The notes under the pieces: model-generated
What the model was told of the DNA's origin: nothing
What the model saw: only the letters and a program-made list of their open reading frames with translations
Databases searched by the model: none
Made by a program: the position numbers and the translations under genes
Part shown: one piece after another, positions 29,215-38,991 of the stretch
How positions within the stretch are numbered: the stretch's first letter is position 1
Layout: each line of letters begins with the position of its first letter
NCBI RefSeq assembly: GCF_001610895.1
Contig: NZ_CP011273.1
Span: 6,262,001 to 6,326,000, forward strand
DNA length: 64,000 bases
Direction of reading: 5' to 3'
Source: Planctomyces sp. SH-PL62
Lineage (GTDB): Bacteria; Planctomycetota; Planctomycetia; Isosphaerales; Isosphaeraceae

Positions 29215-32199
29215 ATGACCGCGCGACGCCTCTCCTTCGTCTTCTCATCGGCCCTGGCGGCCGGGGCCCTGCTGGCCCTGGCGGGGGCGGACGACCCGGC
29301 GCCCACCCACGCGCCGACGCCCGCGGACCAGGCGCCCTCGCGGATGACGATCCCGCCGGGCTTCACGGTCAAGCCGTTCGCGGCCGAGCCCGACGTCCTC
29401 CAGCCGATCGCCTTCACCATCGACGCGAGGGGCCGGCTCTGGGTCGTCGAGAACTTCTCCTATCCGATCTGGCTGGAAGGGCCCCGGGGCAAGGACCGGA
29501 TCGTCATCTTCGAGGACTCCGACGGCGACGGCCGGTTCGACTCCCGCAAGGTCTTCTACGAGGGCGGCAAGAGCTTCACCGGGATCGAGCTGGGCTTCGG
29601 CGGCGTCTGGGTCTGCGACACCCCGAACCTGCTGTTCATCCCCGACGCCGACGGCGACGACCAGCCCGACGCCTCGCCCGCGGTCGTCCTGGACGGCTGG
29701 GACGTCAAGGCCCAGCATAATATGTTCAACGGCCTGAAATGGGGCCCGGACGGCTGGCTCTGGGGCCTCAACGGCATCCTCTCCAACTCGCTCGTGGGCG
29801 CCCCCGGGACGGCCGACGCCGACCGGACGGCCATCAACACGGGCGTCTGGCGGTACCACCCCACGCGCAAGGTCTTCGAGGCCGTCGCGCACGGGACCAC
29901 GAACCCCTGGGGCCTGGACTTCGACGACCACGGCGAGGCGTTCATCACCAACTGCGTGATCCCCCACCTGTTCCACGTCGTCCCCGGAGCCCGGTTCGAC
30001 CGGATGTTCGGCGAGGACTTCAACACCAACACGTATCAACGCATCCCCACCTGCGCCGACCACCTGCACTGGGCCGGCGGCCACTGGACGGAGTCGCGCG
30101 AGGGGGCCGGGCACGACAAGCACAGCCTGGTCGGCGGCGGCCACGCCCACGTCGGCGCGATGATCTACCTGGGCGGCTCGTGGCCCGACTCGTATCGTGA
30201 CGGCGTCTACACGTTCAACATCCACGGCCACCGCGTCAACCACGACCGCCTGGAGCGCAAGGGGTCCAGCTACGTCGCCCATCACGAGCCCGACCTGCTG
30301 CGGGTGGACGACGTCTGGTTCCGCGGCCTGGAGCTGAAGTACGGGCCCGACGGCGCCGTCTACTTCACCGACTGGGCGGACATCGGCGAGTGCCACGAGA
30401 ACGACGCCGACGGCTCGCACCGCGAGAACGGCCGGATCTACAAGATGACCTACGGCGAGCCCCAGCCCGTCACGGTCGACCTGGCGAAGCAGACCGACGC
30501 CGAGCTGGCCGGGCTTCAGAGCCACAAGAACGAGTGGTACGTCCGCACCGCCCGCCGAATCCTGCAAGAGCGTGCGGCGGCGGGCGGCGACATGACCGCG
30601 GCCCGCACGACCCTCCAGGCGATGTTCCGAGATGAGACGGAAGCCCCCCGACGCCTCCGCGCCCTGTGGGCGTTGAACGCCGTCGGCGCGCTCGACGAGC
30701 CGGCCCTGCTCGGCCTGCTGGCCGACCGCGACGACTCCGTGCGGGGCTGGGCCGTGCGGCTTCTGGTGGACCGGCTCCCGATCGCTCCGGCGGTCGTCGC
30801 GAAGCTCGCGGAGGCCGCGAAAACCGAGACCTCGCCCCGGGCGCGACTGGCCCTCACGTCGGCCCTCCAGCGGATCCCGGTCGCCGACCGCCGGCCGCTG
30901 GCCGAGACGCTGGCGGCGGCCGAGATCGACCCGGCCGACCCCATGCTCCCCCTGATGACCTGGTACGGGATCGAGCCCCTGGCGGCCGAGGACCTCGACC
31001 GCGCGGCGGCCCTCGTGACCGAGGTGAAGCTGCCGATGCTCCGCAACTTCCTGGCGCGACGGATGGTCTCGGCCGACCCGGCCGGGGGCCTGGCCGCGCT
31101 CGCCCCGGTGCTGAAGCTCGACCGCGACGAACTGCGTTCGGACGTTCTCGACGGCGTGCTTGAAGCCTTCCGGGGCCGCAAGCAGGTTCCCCGGCCGGAA
31201 GGTTGGGCGGACCTCTACGCGGGGCTCTCGGCCGTGAAGTCGCCCGAGGTGCTGGAGAAGGCCCTGCTCCTGGCGGTGACCCTCGACGAGCCCAAGGCCG
31301 TCGAGGCGCTCCGGGCCACCCTGCTCGACCCCAAGGCGGACGCCGGCCGCCGGCAGGTCGCCCTGACCACCCTGGTGGAGCGGCGGATTCCCGGCCTGGA
31401 GCGTGACCTGCCCGGTCTGCTCGCCGACGACGCCCTCCGCGCCCGGGCGCTCCGCGCCATGGCCGCCTTCGCCGACCCGGACGTCCCCCGGATCGTCCTG
31501 GATCGCTACCCGACGCTCACCCCCGCCGAGCGTGAGGACGCCGTCGCCACGCTGGCCGCCCGGCCCGCCTGGGCGCTCGCGCTGCTGGACGCGGTGGAAG
31601 CGGGAACGGTCCCGCGTCGAGACGTCAGCGTCACCACCGCCCGGCAGATCCAGGCCCTGGGCGACGCCGGCCTGTCCCATCGTCTGGAAGTGGTCTGGGG
31701 GACCGTCCGGGCGACCTCGGCCGACAAGGCCTCGCTGATCGGCAAGTACAAGGCCGTCCTCACCGCCGGCGCCCCCGACCTCGCCAACGGCCGCGCCGTG
31801 TACGAGCGGACGTGCAACGCCTGCCACAAGCTGTTCGACGCCGGCGGCGACGTGGGCCCCGAGCTGACCGGCTCCGACCGCGCCAACGCCGACTACATCC
31901 TGGAGAACGTCCTGGACCCCAGCGCGACCGTCGCCCGCGAGTACACCGTGACCAACGTCGCGACCGCCGACGGCCGCCTCGTCTCGGGCATCCTCCGCGC
32001 CCAGACCGACGCCGTCCTCACCATCCAGACGGCCAACGAGCGGATCATCCTCCCCCGCGAGGACGTCGAGGAAGTCAAGGCCTCCAACATCTCCATGATG
32101 CCCGAAGGCCAGCTCGAAGCCCTCTCCCCGCAAGAGATCCGCGACCTCTTCGCCTACCTCGCCTCCCCCAGCCAGGTCGCGCCCGCCGCGACCAAGTGA
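29215..32199 (+). CDS. PVC-type heme-binding CxxCH protein (exported, HEAT repeats)
   Basis: 994 residues with a signal peptide (RLSFVFSSALAAGALLALAG). The first about 430 residues form a sugar-dehydrogenase-like beta-propeller typical of this planctomycete group (GFTVKPFAAEPDVLQPIAFTIDARGRLWVVE, LKYGPDGAVYFTDWADIGECHE). Residues about 440-830 are HEAT-like helical repeats. The C-terminal cytochrome c domain has CNACH at residues 867-871 (covalent heme) and then the VARE-YTVTNVATADGRLVSGI block of the conserved C-terminal region. The likely role is periplasmic electron transfer linked to sugar or alcohol oxidation; the substrate is not known. The ATG at 29215 starts the signal peptide. A second member of the family is at the right edge of the window. 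Confidence 0.9.
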   Translation: MTARRLSFVFSSALAAGALLALAGADDPAPTHAPTPADQAPSRMTIPPGFTVKPFAAEPDVLQPIAFTIDARGRLWVVENFSYPIWLEGPRGKDRIVIFEDSDGDGRFDSRKVFYEGGKSFTGIELGFGGVWVCDTPNLLFIPDADGDDQPDASPAVVLDGWDVKAQHNMFNGLKWGPDGWLWGLNGILSNSLVGAPGTADADRTAINTGVWRYHPTRKVFEAVAHGTTNPWGLDFDDHGEAFITNCVIPHLFHVVPGARFDRMFGEDFNTNTYQRIPTCADHLHWAGGHWTESREGAGHDKHSLVGGGHAHVGAMIYLGGSWPDSYRDGVYTFNIHGHRVNHDRLERKGSSYVAHHEPDLLRVDDVWFRGLELKYGPDGAVYFTDWADIGECHENDADGSHRENGRIYKMTYGEPQPVTVDLAKQTDAELAGLQSHKNEWYVRTARRILQERAAAGGDMTAARTTLQAMFRDETEAPRRLRALWALNAVGALDEPALLGLLADRDDSVRGWAVRLLVDRLPIAPAVVAKLAEAAKTETSPRARLALTSALQRIPVADRRPLAETLAAAEIDPADPMLPLMTWYGIEPLAAEDLDRAAALVTEVKLPMLRNFLARRMVSADPAGGLAALAPVLKLDRDELRSDVLDGVLEAFRGRKQVPRPEGWADLYAGLSAVKSPEVLEKALLLAVTLDEPKAVEALRATLLDPKADAGRRQVALTTLVERRIPGLERDLPGLLADDALRARALRAMAAFADPDVPRIVLDRYPTLTPAEREDAVATLAARPAWALALLDAVEAGTVPRRDVSVTTARQIQALGDAGLSHRLEVVWGTVRATSADKASLIGKYKAVLTAGAPDLANGRAVYERTCNACHKLFDAGGDVGPELTGSDRANADYILENVLDPSATVAREYTVTNVATADGRLVSGILRAQTDAVLTIQTANERIILPREDVEEVKASNISMMPEGQLEALSPQEIRDLFAYLASPSQVAPAATK

Positions 32200-32204
32200 T
32201 GCCG

Positions 32205-32580
32205 TCCTGTCCCGACCCTCATCCGGCCGTCGTGGGGCCGGATGAGGGGGCCGTCATCGCGGACGGACCGAGACGCCCACGGCTCTCGTGCTCAATTCCC
32301 TCCCCCCCCCCTGGTGGGGGAAGGTGGCCGAAGGCCGGATGAGGGGGACCCTCATCGCGGAGGAGACGGAGCCGCGACGGCTTCCGTACTCGTCGCCCCC
32401 TCCTCCGCGTCTGCGCGGCGCCTTCTCCCTCAAGGGTGCTCCGTCATCGCGGACGGACCGAGTCCCCGACGGCCGTCTTGCTCGTCTTCCCCCTCATCCG
32501 GCCGGCCCTGCGGGCCACCTTCCCCCGCGAGGGGGGAAGGGATGACGGCGACGGCCTCGGTCACCGCGGACGGACCGAGG
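32205..32580. repeat. Cluster of dispersed repeats, several orientations
   Basis: This gap (32200-32824) has no gene. It holds at least three copies of GTCATCGCGGACGGACCGAG or a close variant (32253, 32443, 32560) and both orientations of the GGAAGGTGGCC/CCGGATGAGGGG repeat (32320-32350 and 32487-32545). An intact CTTCCCCCGCGAGGGGGGAA is at 32520-32540. Related sequence is at 11645-11808, 34640-34680 and 51580-51745. Bases 32581-32824 show nothing recognisable apart from the start region of the next gene. Confidence 0.7.
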
Positions 32581-32824
32581 CGCCGACGGATTCCGTGCTC
32601 GTCCTCATGCTTCGCGAGGGAGCCAGGATGTGGGGCCCGCGCCTCCTCACGGCCGGGCCGGGTTGCGCCCGAGGCGGGGGATTTCCGCCGATCGGCGAGA
32701 TCGGGCCGGGTGTTCGTCGTTTAGGGATGAGGGCCGAGGCCGGCTCTCGACACGCCTCCCACGACCTCCCGCCGACGTCACCCTCCTGGAGGCTCCCTCC
32801 CCAAGTTTCGAAGAGACGACGGTC

Positions 32825-34621
32825 ATGGAATTGACGAGAAGGCCGAAGCACGACGTCTACACCGCACCCGGGGCCTACCGCGAACTGGAGGCGCGAGTGC
32901 GCCGGCGGACGCTTGGCAAGGGGGTGCGGACGCTGTTCATGACCGCGTTCGACAGGCGGACGCGGCTCGGCCCTTACGTCTTCGTCGACAAGTCGCTGAT
33001 CCCCGGCGCGGCGAGGGCGGTGGGATCGGCCCTGCACGCGGCGGGGCTCACCAGCACGCGGCTGGTGCTCCAGGCGTGGTCGGGAGGCGTGCTGCCGAGC
33101 CGGGCGCGGATCGACGGCGCGGCGCCGGACCTGTTCCTGGTCTCCGGGATGCAGATCCACAGCCGGTCGGCCTATCGGCTGACCGAGGACGCCTGGAACA
33201 TGGGCGCGGCCCGCCCCCTGATCATCGCCGGCGGGGCCAAGGCGTCGTACGAGCCCTGGGACTTCTTCGGCCTGGGGAAAGACGGCCGCGCGGGGGCCGA
33301 CGTGGTCGTCACGGGCGAGGAGTTCGTGCTGCTGGAACTGCTCGACCGGATCCTTGAATACAAGGGGGAAGGCGAGTCGTGGCGGGAGGGTTTCGACCGC
33401 GCCCGGGCCGCCGGGGCGCTGCACGGCGTCGCGGGTCTGGTCTTCGCCCCCGAGCCGGGGGAGACGGCGCCCGAGGCCCTCGTCGACACCGGCCCCCAGC
33501 GCCTGGTGCGCGACCTCGACGAGCTGCCGCTGCCGTTCGACGGCCTGGGCCTCTTCGAGCCGCCCCACAAGGGCGCCGAACTGGCCGAGAAGCCGCTGGC
33601 CGCGACCGGGCTCAAGGACCATGCGGCGCTGCTGACGGTCGTCATGACGCACGGCTGCAAGTTCCACTGCCCGTACTGCCCGATCCCGGGCTACAACCAG
33701 GGGACGTATCGACATAAAAGCCCGCGCAGGATCGTCGAGGAGCTGGCGGGGATCGTCGAGCGCAGCGGCATGGCGACGTTCTTCGGCGCGGACGACAACT
33801 TCTTCAACAACCGCGAGGCGACCGAGTCGCTGCTCACGGAGATGGCCCGGGGGACGGCGGGGGGGAAGCCGTTCCGCGACGCCGTCTGGATCGGCACCGA
33901 GGCCACCGAGCACGACGTCGACCGCAACAGCGACCTGCTCCCGCTGGCCCGCGAGGCCGGCGTGCGGGCCGTCTGGTTCGGCATCGAGGACATGACGGCC
34001 TCGCTGGTCAAGAAGGGCCAGACCCCCGAGAAGACCCGGATCGTCTTCCGCAAGCTCCTCGACCACGACATCGCGCCGATGCCGATGATCATGCACCACG
34101 ACGAGCAGCCGCTGTTCACGTTCCGGGGGCTCTACGGCCTCTTGAACCAGGTGCGGTTCCTCCGCAAGGTGGGGGCCGTCAGCATGCAGATCACCTTCCT
34201 GACGCCCATGGTGGGCTCGAAGAGCTATGAACGCTACTTCGAAGAGGGCCTGATGATGCGCGAGGTCGACGGCGAGGTCGTGGACGACAGCCACTTCGAC
34301 GGCAACCACTGCCTCACCACCGGCAGCGCGCGGCCGTGGCGCAAGCAGGCGAATTTATTCGTGGCCTACGCCGCGTTCTACAATCCACTGAGCTTCGCCC
34401 GCGACCTGCTCAAGAAGCGCGACGGCCTCTGGAAGTTCCGCCTGATGTATCAGGTGCTGGGCCAGCTCGGCCTGGCGCGATCGATCTTCAACGGCTCGCG
34501 ATGGCTCCGCCGGCTGTTCACCGGCCGGATCGCCGTGCATCACGCCGCACGCCCACCCAAGTTCCCCATGATCGCCGCCGACGCCGACTTCCCATCGACG
34601 TTCACCGGCGCGAGGATTTGA
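32825..34621 (+). CDS. B12-binding domain radical SAM protein
   Basis: 598 residues. An N-terminal cobalamin-binding-like Rossmann region (about 60-180; LFLVSGMQIHS, GAARPLIIAGGAKASYEPWD) precedes a radical SAM domain. The CX3CX2C cluster motif is at C278, C282 and C285 within GCKFHCPYCPIPGYN, which binds a 4Fe-4S cluster and SAM. The C-terminal about 130 residues are basic and partly hydrophobic. Such proteins carry out methylations or rearrangements in lipid or secondary metabolism, including hopanoid-type reactions, but I cannot choose one. The ATG at 32825 is preceded only by a weak GAGA-type site. No partner gene from a known pathway is adjacent; the next gene (aldo/keto reductase) faces it. 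Confidence 0.85.
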   Translation: MELTRRPKHDVYTAPGAYRELEARVRRRTLGKGVRTLFMTAFDRRTRLGPYVFVDKSLIPGAARAVGSALHAAGLTSTRLVLQAWSGGVLPSRARIDGAAPDLFLVSGMQIHSRSAYRLTEDAWNMGAARPLIIAGGAKASYEPWDFFGLGKDGRAGADVVVTGEEFVLLELLDRILEYKGEGESWREGFDRARAAGALHGVAGLVFAPEPGETAPEALVDTGPQRLVRDLDELPLPFDGLGLFEPPHKGAELAEKPLAATGLKDHAALLTVVMTHGCKFHCPYCPIPGYNQGTYRHKSPRRIVEELAGIVERSGMATFFGADDNFFNNREATESLLTEMARGTAGGKPFRDAVWIGTEATEHDVDRNSDLLPLAREAGVRAVWFGIEDMTASLVKKGQTPEKTRIVFRKLLDHDIAPMPMIMHHDEQPLFTFRGLYGLLNQVRFLRKVGAVSMQITFLTPMVGSKSYERYFEEGLMMREVDGEVVDDSHFDGNHCLTTGSARPWRKQANLFVAYAAFYNPLSFARDLLKKRDGLWKFRLMYQVLGQLGLARSIFNGSRWLRRLFTGRIAVHHAARPPKFPMIAADADFPSTFTGARI

Positions 34622-34629
34622 TTCCAGAT

Positions 34630-34690
34630 GGGTGGGGGAAGGAAGGGAGCCACCTTCTCCCGCGAGGGGAGAAGGTGGAAGTGGAGGTGG
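34630..34690. repeat. Short copy of dispersed repeat
   Basis: The sequence GGGGGAAGGAAGGG, then ACCTTCTCCCGCGAGGGGAG and AAGGTGG, is an imperfect palindrome related to the dispersed family near 11650 and 32500. It lies between the convergent radical SAM and aldo/keto reductase genes, where its hairpin could serve as a terminator for either. Confidence 0.5.
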
Positions 34691-34707
34691 AAGTGGGCCG
34701 GTTCGGA

Positions 34708-35607
34708 TCAGGCCTTGAGGGCGCCGATGGCGGCCTCGGTGCGCTTGAGGATGTCGTCGACCTGGTCGGTGGACTGGAAGCCGATGATGAAGGAGTCGAC
34801 GGTTCCGAGGCCGAGGACGTAGCGGAGGGAGGCGTCGATGCGGCCGGGCTCGTCGATCTTGCCTTCGCCGAGGATCTTCATGCCGATGACGCCCTTGCCG
34901 GCGTCGTGCATTTCTTGCAGGACGGAGGCGACCTCGTCGGGCTTCTTGTCGTCCATGATCAGCCCTTCGGGGTTGATCCGGGCGAGGTCGATCTCGACGA
35001 AGGGGAGCTTGGCGGAGGTCCGCAGCGGGTCCATGCCGTGGCAGCTGGTGCCGTGGGCGCGGATGAGCTTCTCCTCCTTGGCCTGCATCAGGGCTTCCAT
35101 CGCGCCGGTGTGCTCGTGGTCCCAGCCGGTCTTGGTCATGCAGTGGAGCAGGAGGATGTCGATGTAGTCGACGCCCAGTTCCAGGCGGTAGCGCTGAAGG
35201 TGGTCGCGGGCGGTGACGGCGTCGGTGGCGTGGGTCTTGGTCTGGATCTGGTACTTCTCGCGGGGGACCCCCTTGAGGGCCTCGCGGAGGTAGACGTGGG
35301 AGCCGTACTGGTCGGCGACGTCGAACAGGGTGACGCCGAGGTCGAGCGCGTGGCGGACGACCTTGGTGAAGCCCTTGACGCCCAGCTTGGTCTGGTTGCT
35401 GGACTGGCCGCCGCCGACGGTCCCGCTCCCCATGCCGATGAGCGAGGTCTCGATGCCCGTCTTGCCCAGGATCACGCGGGCCTGCGGGCCGGCGGGGAGG
35501 GCGTTCGAGGCGAGGGCCCCGGCGGCGCGCGAGGTCCCGGCGGCGGCGAGCGCCGCGGCGGTCGCGGTGGAGGCGAGGAAGTCGCGGCGGTTGAGGGCGG
35601 GCGTCAT
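34708..35607 (-). CDS. Aldo/keto reductase with Tat signal
   Basis: 299 residues. The N-terminus MTPALNRRDFLASTATAAALAAAG is a clear twin-arginine signal (NRRDFL), so a folded, cofactor-loaded enzyme is probably exported. The (beta/alpha)8 AKR fold follows. LGKTGIETSLIGMGSGTVGG opens it, DLGVTLFDVADQYGS carries the catalytic Asp and Tyr, and the line ELGVDYIDILLLHCMT contains the conserved His. NADPH-dependent carbonyl reduction is the family activity, but a Tat-exported member could use a different partner. GGGAG sits 9 bases before the ATG at 35607. It diverges from riboflavin synthase across 151 bp. Confidence 0.9.
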   Translation of the reverse strand: MTPALNRRDFLASTATAAALAAAGTSRAAGALASNALPAGPQARVILGKTGIETSLIGMGSGTVGGGQSSNQTKLGVKGFTKVVRHALDLGVTLFDVADQYGSHVYLREALKGVPREKYQIQTKTHATDAVTARDHLQRYRLELGVDYIDILLLHCMTKTGWDHEHTGAMEALMQAKEEKLIRAHGTSCHGMDPLRTSAKLPFVEIDLARINPEGLIMDDKKPDEVASVLQEMHDAGKGVIGMKILGEGKIDEPGRIDASLRYVLGLGTVDSFIIGFQSTDQVDDILKRTEAAIGALKA

Positions 35608-35758
35608 GATCGGGATCTCCCGTATCGGTTCGTGTCGATCCGGACAAGCCGACGGAATCCGTCGACCGACGTGGACCTCCGATTCTATCCCGGCCGGTCC
35701 GATGCTACCATGTGAAAGTGGAACATCCCGCGCGGGTCGCGGAGTCTGGAGGTCGGTC

Positions 35759-36352
35759 GTGTTCACGGGTTTGGTCGAGGCGATGGGGCGGATCGAGGCG
35801 GCGGTCGACGAGGACGGCGGCAAGCGGTTCGCCGTCCGCTGGGAGGGGCTCGACGCCCCCCTGGCGATCGGCGAGAGCGTCGCCGTCAACGGCTGCTGCC
35901 TCTCGGTCGTCGCCTCCGGGCCGGAGCGGTTCGAGCTCCAGGCCGGACCGGAGACCCTGCTCCGCACCAACCTCGGCGGCCGGAAGCCAGGCGACCGGGT
36001 CAACCTCGAACGCTCGGTCCGGGTCGGCGACCGCCTCGGCGGCCACATCGTCCAGGGCCACGTCGACGCCACCGCCGCCCTCCGCGAACGCCGGACCGAG
36101 GGGGAGTGGGAATTCCTGGCGTTCGACGTGGACCCGGCGTGGACCGTCTTGATGGTCCCCAAGGGGTCGATCGCCGTCGACGGCGTCAGCCTGACCCTGG
36201 TGGACGTGGGACCGGCGGATTTCTCGATCATGCTGATCCCGCACACGCTGTCCGTGACGACCCTGGGGCTTTTGAAGCCGGGCGACCGCGTCAACATCGA
36301 GACCGACGTCCTCGCCAAGCACGTCCAGAAACTCCTGGGACAGGTCCGCTGA
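35759..36352 (+). CDS. ribE: Riboflavin synthase alpha chain
   Basis: 197 residues, the family norm, catalysing the dismutation of 6,7-dimethyl-8-ribityllumazine to riboflavin. The two-barrel repeat is evident. FTGLVEAMGRIEA and VNGCCLSVV open barrel one, GHIVQGHVDATA ends it, and barrel two repeats the pattern with VDGVSLTLVDVG and LIPHTLSVTTL. GTG at 35759 has GGAGG six bases upstream and gives the canonical MFTGLVE start. No FMN riboswitch-like sequence is seen in the 151 bp before it. Four bases separate its stop from the rsmA start, so a flavin-biosynthesis and rRNA-methylation pair is co-transcribed. Confidence 0.95.
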   Translation: MFTGLVEAMGRIEAAVDEDGGKRFAVRWEGLDAPLAIGESVAVNGCCLSVVASGPERFELQAGPETLLRTNLGGRKPGDRVNLERSVRVGDRLGGHIVQGHVDATAALRERRTEGEWEFLAFDVDPAWTVLMVPKGSIAVDGVSLTLVDVGPADFSIMLIPHTLSVTTLGLLKPGDRVNIETDVLAKHVQKLLGQVR

Positions 36353-36356
36353 GCAC

Positions 36357-37304
36357 ATGCCCACCCGACAGACGCAATCGTACCTCCGGGGCCTGTTCCG
36401 CCGTCGAGGGCTCTCGCCCCGGCATCGCCTGGGCCAGAACTTCCTCATCGACCTGAACATCCACGACGTGATCGTCGAGCAGGCCGGCGTCGGCCCCGAC
36501 GACGTGGTGCTCGAAGTCGGCCCCGGCGCAGGGGCGTTGACCGCCCTCATGGCCGAGCGCGGGGCGCGGGTTCTGGCCGTCGAGGTCGACCCCGGCATGG
36601 CCGAGCTGACGGCCGAGGCCGTCGCCGAATCGCCCAACGCGCGGGTGCTCAACATCGACGCCCTGGCCTCCAAGCACCTCATCGCCCCCGAGGTCCTCGA
36701 AGCCCTGGACCAGATCCGCGAGGGCCGCCCGTACCGGCTCGTCGCCAACCTGCCGTACAACATCGCCACGCCGCTGATCATGAACCTGCTGGTCGACGAC
36801 GCCCACCGACCGGCCTCGATGGTCGTCACCATCCAGAAGGAGCTGGGCGAGCGGATGATCGCCGCCCCCGGAGCCCCGGACAACAGCGCGCTCTCGATCC
36901 TGATCCAGGCGTTGGCGGAGGTGGAGATCGCCCGCATCCTCCCCCCGTCGGTCTTCTGGCCCCGCCCCAAGGTGGATTCGGCGGTCGTCGTGATCCGCCC
37001 CGTCGCCGAGAAGCGCGAGGCCGTCGGCGACCTGGCGTGGTTCCATCGGTTCGTCCGCGACGTCTTTTTGCACCGCCGCAAGAACCTCCGCGTCGTCCTC
37101 TCCAAGCTGGCCCCCGAGGGGATCGCCAAGGCCGACGTCGACGCCGTGCTGGAATCCGTCGGCATCGACGGCCGCCTCCGCGCCGAGGCGCTGGAGGTCC
37201 CCCGCTGGATCGCGCTGGCGCAGGCCCTGCACGCCAGCTGGGGCGGCGTTCTCCCGGTCGAAGCGGAAGGGGCCGAGCCCGCCGAAGAGCCCGACGACGG
37301 ATGA
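36357..37304 (+). CDS. rsmA: 16S rRNA dimethyladenosine transferase
   Basis: Dimethylates the two adjacent adenosines near the 3' end of 16S rRNA (A1518/A1519 in E. coli numbering) with SAM. It has 315 residues, slightly longer than most (about 270) because of N- and C-terminal tails. GQNFL is at 26-30, the SAM loop [10 protein letters not shown] at 53-62 and the catalytic NLPYNI at 131-136. The family block [12 protein letters not shown] is also present. The acidic tail ([12 protein letters not shown]) is dispensable by comparison with the family. It overlaps the downstream TIGR01777 gene by four bases (ATGA at 37301). Confidence 0.96.
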   Translation: MPTRQTQSYLRGLFRRRGLSPRHRLGQNFLIDLNIHDVIVEQAGVGPDDVVLEVGPGAGALTALMAERGARVLAVEVDPGMAELTAEAVAESPNARVLNIDALASKHLIAPEVLEALDQIREGRPYRLVANLPYNIATPLIMNLLVDDAHRPASMVVTIQKELGERMIAAPGAPDNSALSILIQALAEVEIARILPPSVFWPRPKVDSAVVVIRPVAEKREAVGDLAWFHRFVRDVFLHRRKNLRVVLSKLAPEGIAKADVDAVLESVGIDGRLRAEALEVPRWIALAQALHASWGGVLPVEAEGAEPAEEPDDG

Positions 37305-38269
37305 CCGGGGCCGCCGACGATCGAGGACGCGGGCTGGTGGTCGTCGCCGGGGGGAGCGGCTTCCTGGGGGTCTCGCTGGCGACGCACCTCGCGGCCCTGG
37401 GCCGATCCGTGGTCATCCTCTCCCGCAAGCCCCCCCGGCCGTCCGGCCCGTGGCGGCACGTCGCCTGGGACGGCCGCACGCTGGGCGATTGGGCTCGTGA
37501 ACTGGACGGCGCGAGCGGCCTGGTGAACCTGGCGGGCCGCAGCGTCGACTGCATCAAGACCCCCGACCATCGGGACGAAATCCTCCGGTCGCGGCTGGAG
37601 TCGACGCGCGTCCTGGGGCTCGCCGTCCGCGCCTTGGACGCGCCGCCCCCGGTCTGGGCGCAGATGAGCACGGCGCACATCTACGGCGATCCGCCCGGTC
37701 TCGTCTGCTCCGAGGATTCCCCGTTCGGCCTCGGCCTGGCGCCGGCGGTCGGCCGGGCGTGGGAGGAGGAGTTCGCCCGAAGCGTCCTCCCCGCGCAGCG
37801 CCCCGTCGCCTTCCGGACGAGCTTCGTCGTCGGCCGCGATCGCGGCGCCGGCGGCGGCGCGCTCGCGAGGCTGCGGACCCTGGTCCGGCTGGGCCTGGGG
37901 GGTCGGGTCGGGTCGGGCTCCCAGGGAATGAGCTGGATCCACGAGGCCGACATGAACCGGCTGTTCGAACGCGCCCTGGACGACCCGGCGATGCGGGGCG
38001 CATACATCGCCTCCTCCCCGGAGCCCGTCCCCCAGCGCGAATTCATGCGGGCGCTCCGCCGCGCCGTCGGCGTGCCGATCGGTCTGCCCGCCCCCGCGTG
38101 GCTCGTCCGCATCGGCGCCCCGCTGGTCATGCGGACCGACCCGGAGCTGGCTCTCTACGGCCGCTACGTCGTCTCGAAGCGGCTGGAGGAAGAGGGCTTC
38201 GCGTTTCGCTTCCCCGGCCTCGACGCGGCCCTGGCCGACCTGCTCGGCGGCCCGAGCCCCGGGCGCTGA
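37301..38269 (+). CDS. TIGR01777 family oxidoreductase / NAD-dependent epimerase-like protein
   Basis: 322 residues of the extended short-chain dehydrogenase type. An N-terminal nucleotide-binding [18 protein letters not shown] (residues 17-34) is followed by [11 protein letters not shown]. The active-site region [11 protein letters not shown] has the Tyr but the following Lys is not clear. The C-terminal [16 protein letters not shown] and a region of the DUF1731 type follow. TIGR01777 members (YfcH/SulA-related) have uncertain substrates; roles in cell envelope or plastid metabolism have been suggested elsewhere. It starts inside the rsmA stop (ATGA), so ribE, rsmA and this gene form one plus-strand unit. 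Confidence 0.9.
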   Translation: MTGAADDRGRGLVVVAGGSGFLGVSLATHLAALGRSVVILSRKPPRPSGPWRHVAWDGRTLGDWARELDGASGLVNLAGRSVDCIKTPDHRDEILRSRLESTRVLGLAVRALDAPPPVWAQMSTAHIYGDPPGLVCSEDSPFGLGLAPAVGRAWEEEFARSVLPAQRPVAFRTSFVVGRDRGAGGGALARLRTLVRLGLGGRVGSGSQGMSWIHEADMNRLFERALDDPAMRGAYIASSPEPVPQREFMRALRRAVGVPIGLPAPAWLVRIGAPLVMRTDPELALYGRYVVSKRLEEEGFAFRFPGLDAALADLLGGPSPGR

Positions 38270-38273
38270 GCGA

Positions 38274-38849
38274 TCACTCCTTGGGCTGGGGGAAAATCGA
38301 GGGCCGGGGGTGGCGACGGTCGATCTCGGGCTCGCCGGGGCGTCGGGCTTTGCGTGCGCGGGCGGCCACATCGTCCCAAAGGGCGGCCAGCTCGTCGACG
38401 GCCCGCTCGGGGTGCTCGACGGCGCGGGCGGCGACGGCCTTGATCTGGTCGCGGAGCGCCTTCTGGCCGTCGAGGTCGATCGTGCCCGATTCGGTGGTCG
38501 TGGCGACCAGGCCGTAGGCGTCGCGGACGGCCTCGTCCCAGGCGCGGGAGTCGACGCCGGGGGGCTGCACCTTCCGAAGCTCGAAGACCGCCGGGGCGAC
38601 CTCCTTGCGGCCGAAATCGGTCCGCATCTTGTAGCGATCCAGCCCCGGGCGGAAGACCAGGAACAGCAAGGCCCAGAGGAGGACGATGACCACGCCCGAC
38701 AGGATCACGAAGCGACGCCCGGAGAACCCGGGGCCGCCGCGTCTCAGTGGCGGTTCGACCGGCCGCGCGGGGGCGTCGGGGGTGGGAGTCGGGGTGGCGG
38801 GCTGGAGCGGGCCGTTCCGGCCGCCCTCGTTCGGCGTGGTGATGCTCAT
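38274..38849 (-). CDS. Small single-pass membrane protein, unknown
   Basis: 191 residues. A Pro-rich N-terminal tail (about 1-40) precedes one membrane segment (about 47-67, RFVILSGVVIVLLWALLFLVF) and a soluble, helical C-terminal part of about 120 residues. No conserved family recognised. Its ATG at 38849 has no obvious ribosome site, so the start is uncertain. Its stop lies 4 bp from the stop of the TIGR01777 gene, so the two are tightly convergent. Confidence 0.7.
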   Translation of the reverse strand: MSITTPNEGGRNGPLQPATPTPTPDAPARPVEPPLRRGGPGFSGRRFVILSGVVIVLLWALLFLVFRPGLDRYKMRTDFGRKEVAPAVFELRKVQPPGVDSRAWDEAVRDAYGLVATTTESGTIDLDGQKALRDQIKAVAARAVEHPERAVDELAALWDDVAARARKARRPGEPEIDRRHPRPSIFPQPKE

Positions 38850-38991
38850 GGGTGTGGGCGTTTCGGCGATTTCGGCGGAAGGGCCTCGCGTCGGATCCGT
38901 TCCGCGCGTCCGATCCGTCGGTCCAGTCTATCGTGAAACGCCCGCGAAGGGGACTCCGATGCGGCGAGGACGCGCGGGAAGTCGCCGGGAA

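Noticed and set aside
35608-35758. FMN riboswitch before riboflavin synthase
   Set aside because: No conserved riboswitch core was recognisable in the 151-bp gap, and the strong ribosome site is not masked by an obvious anti-structure.
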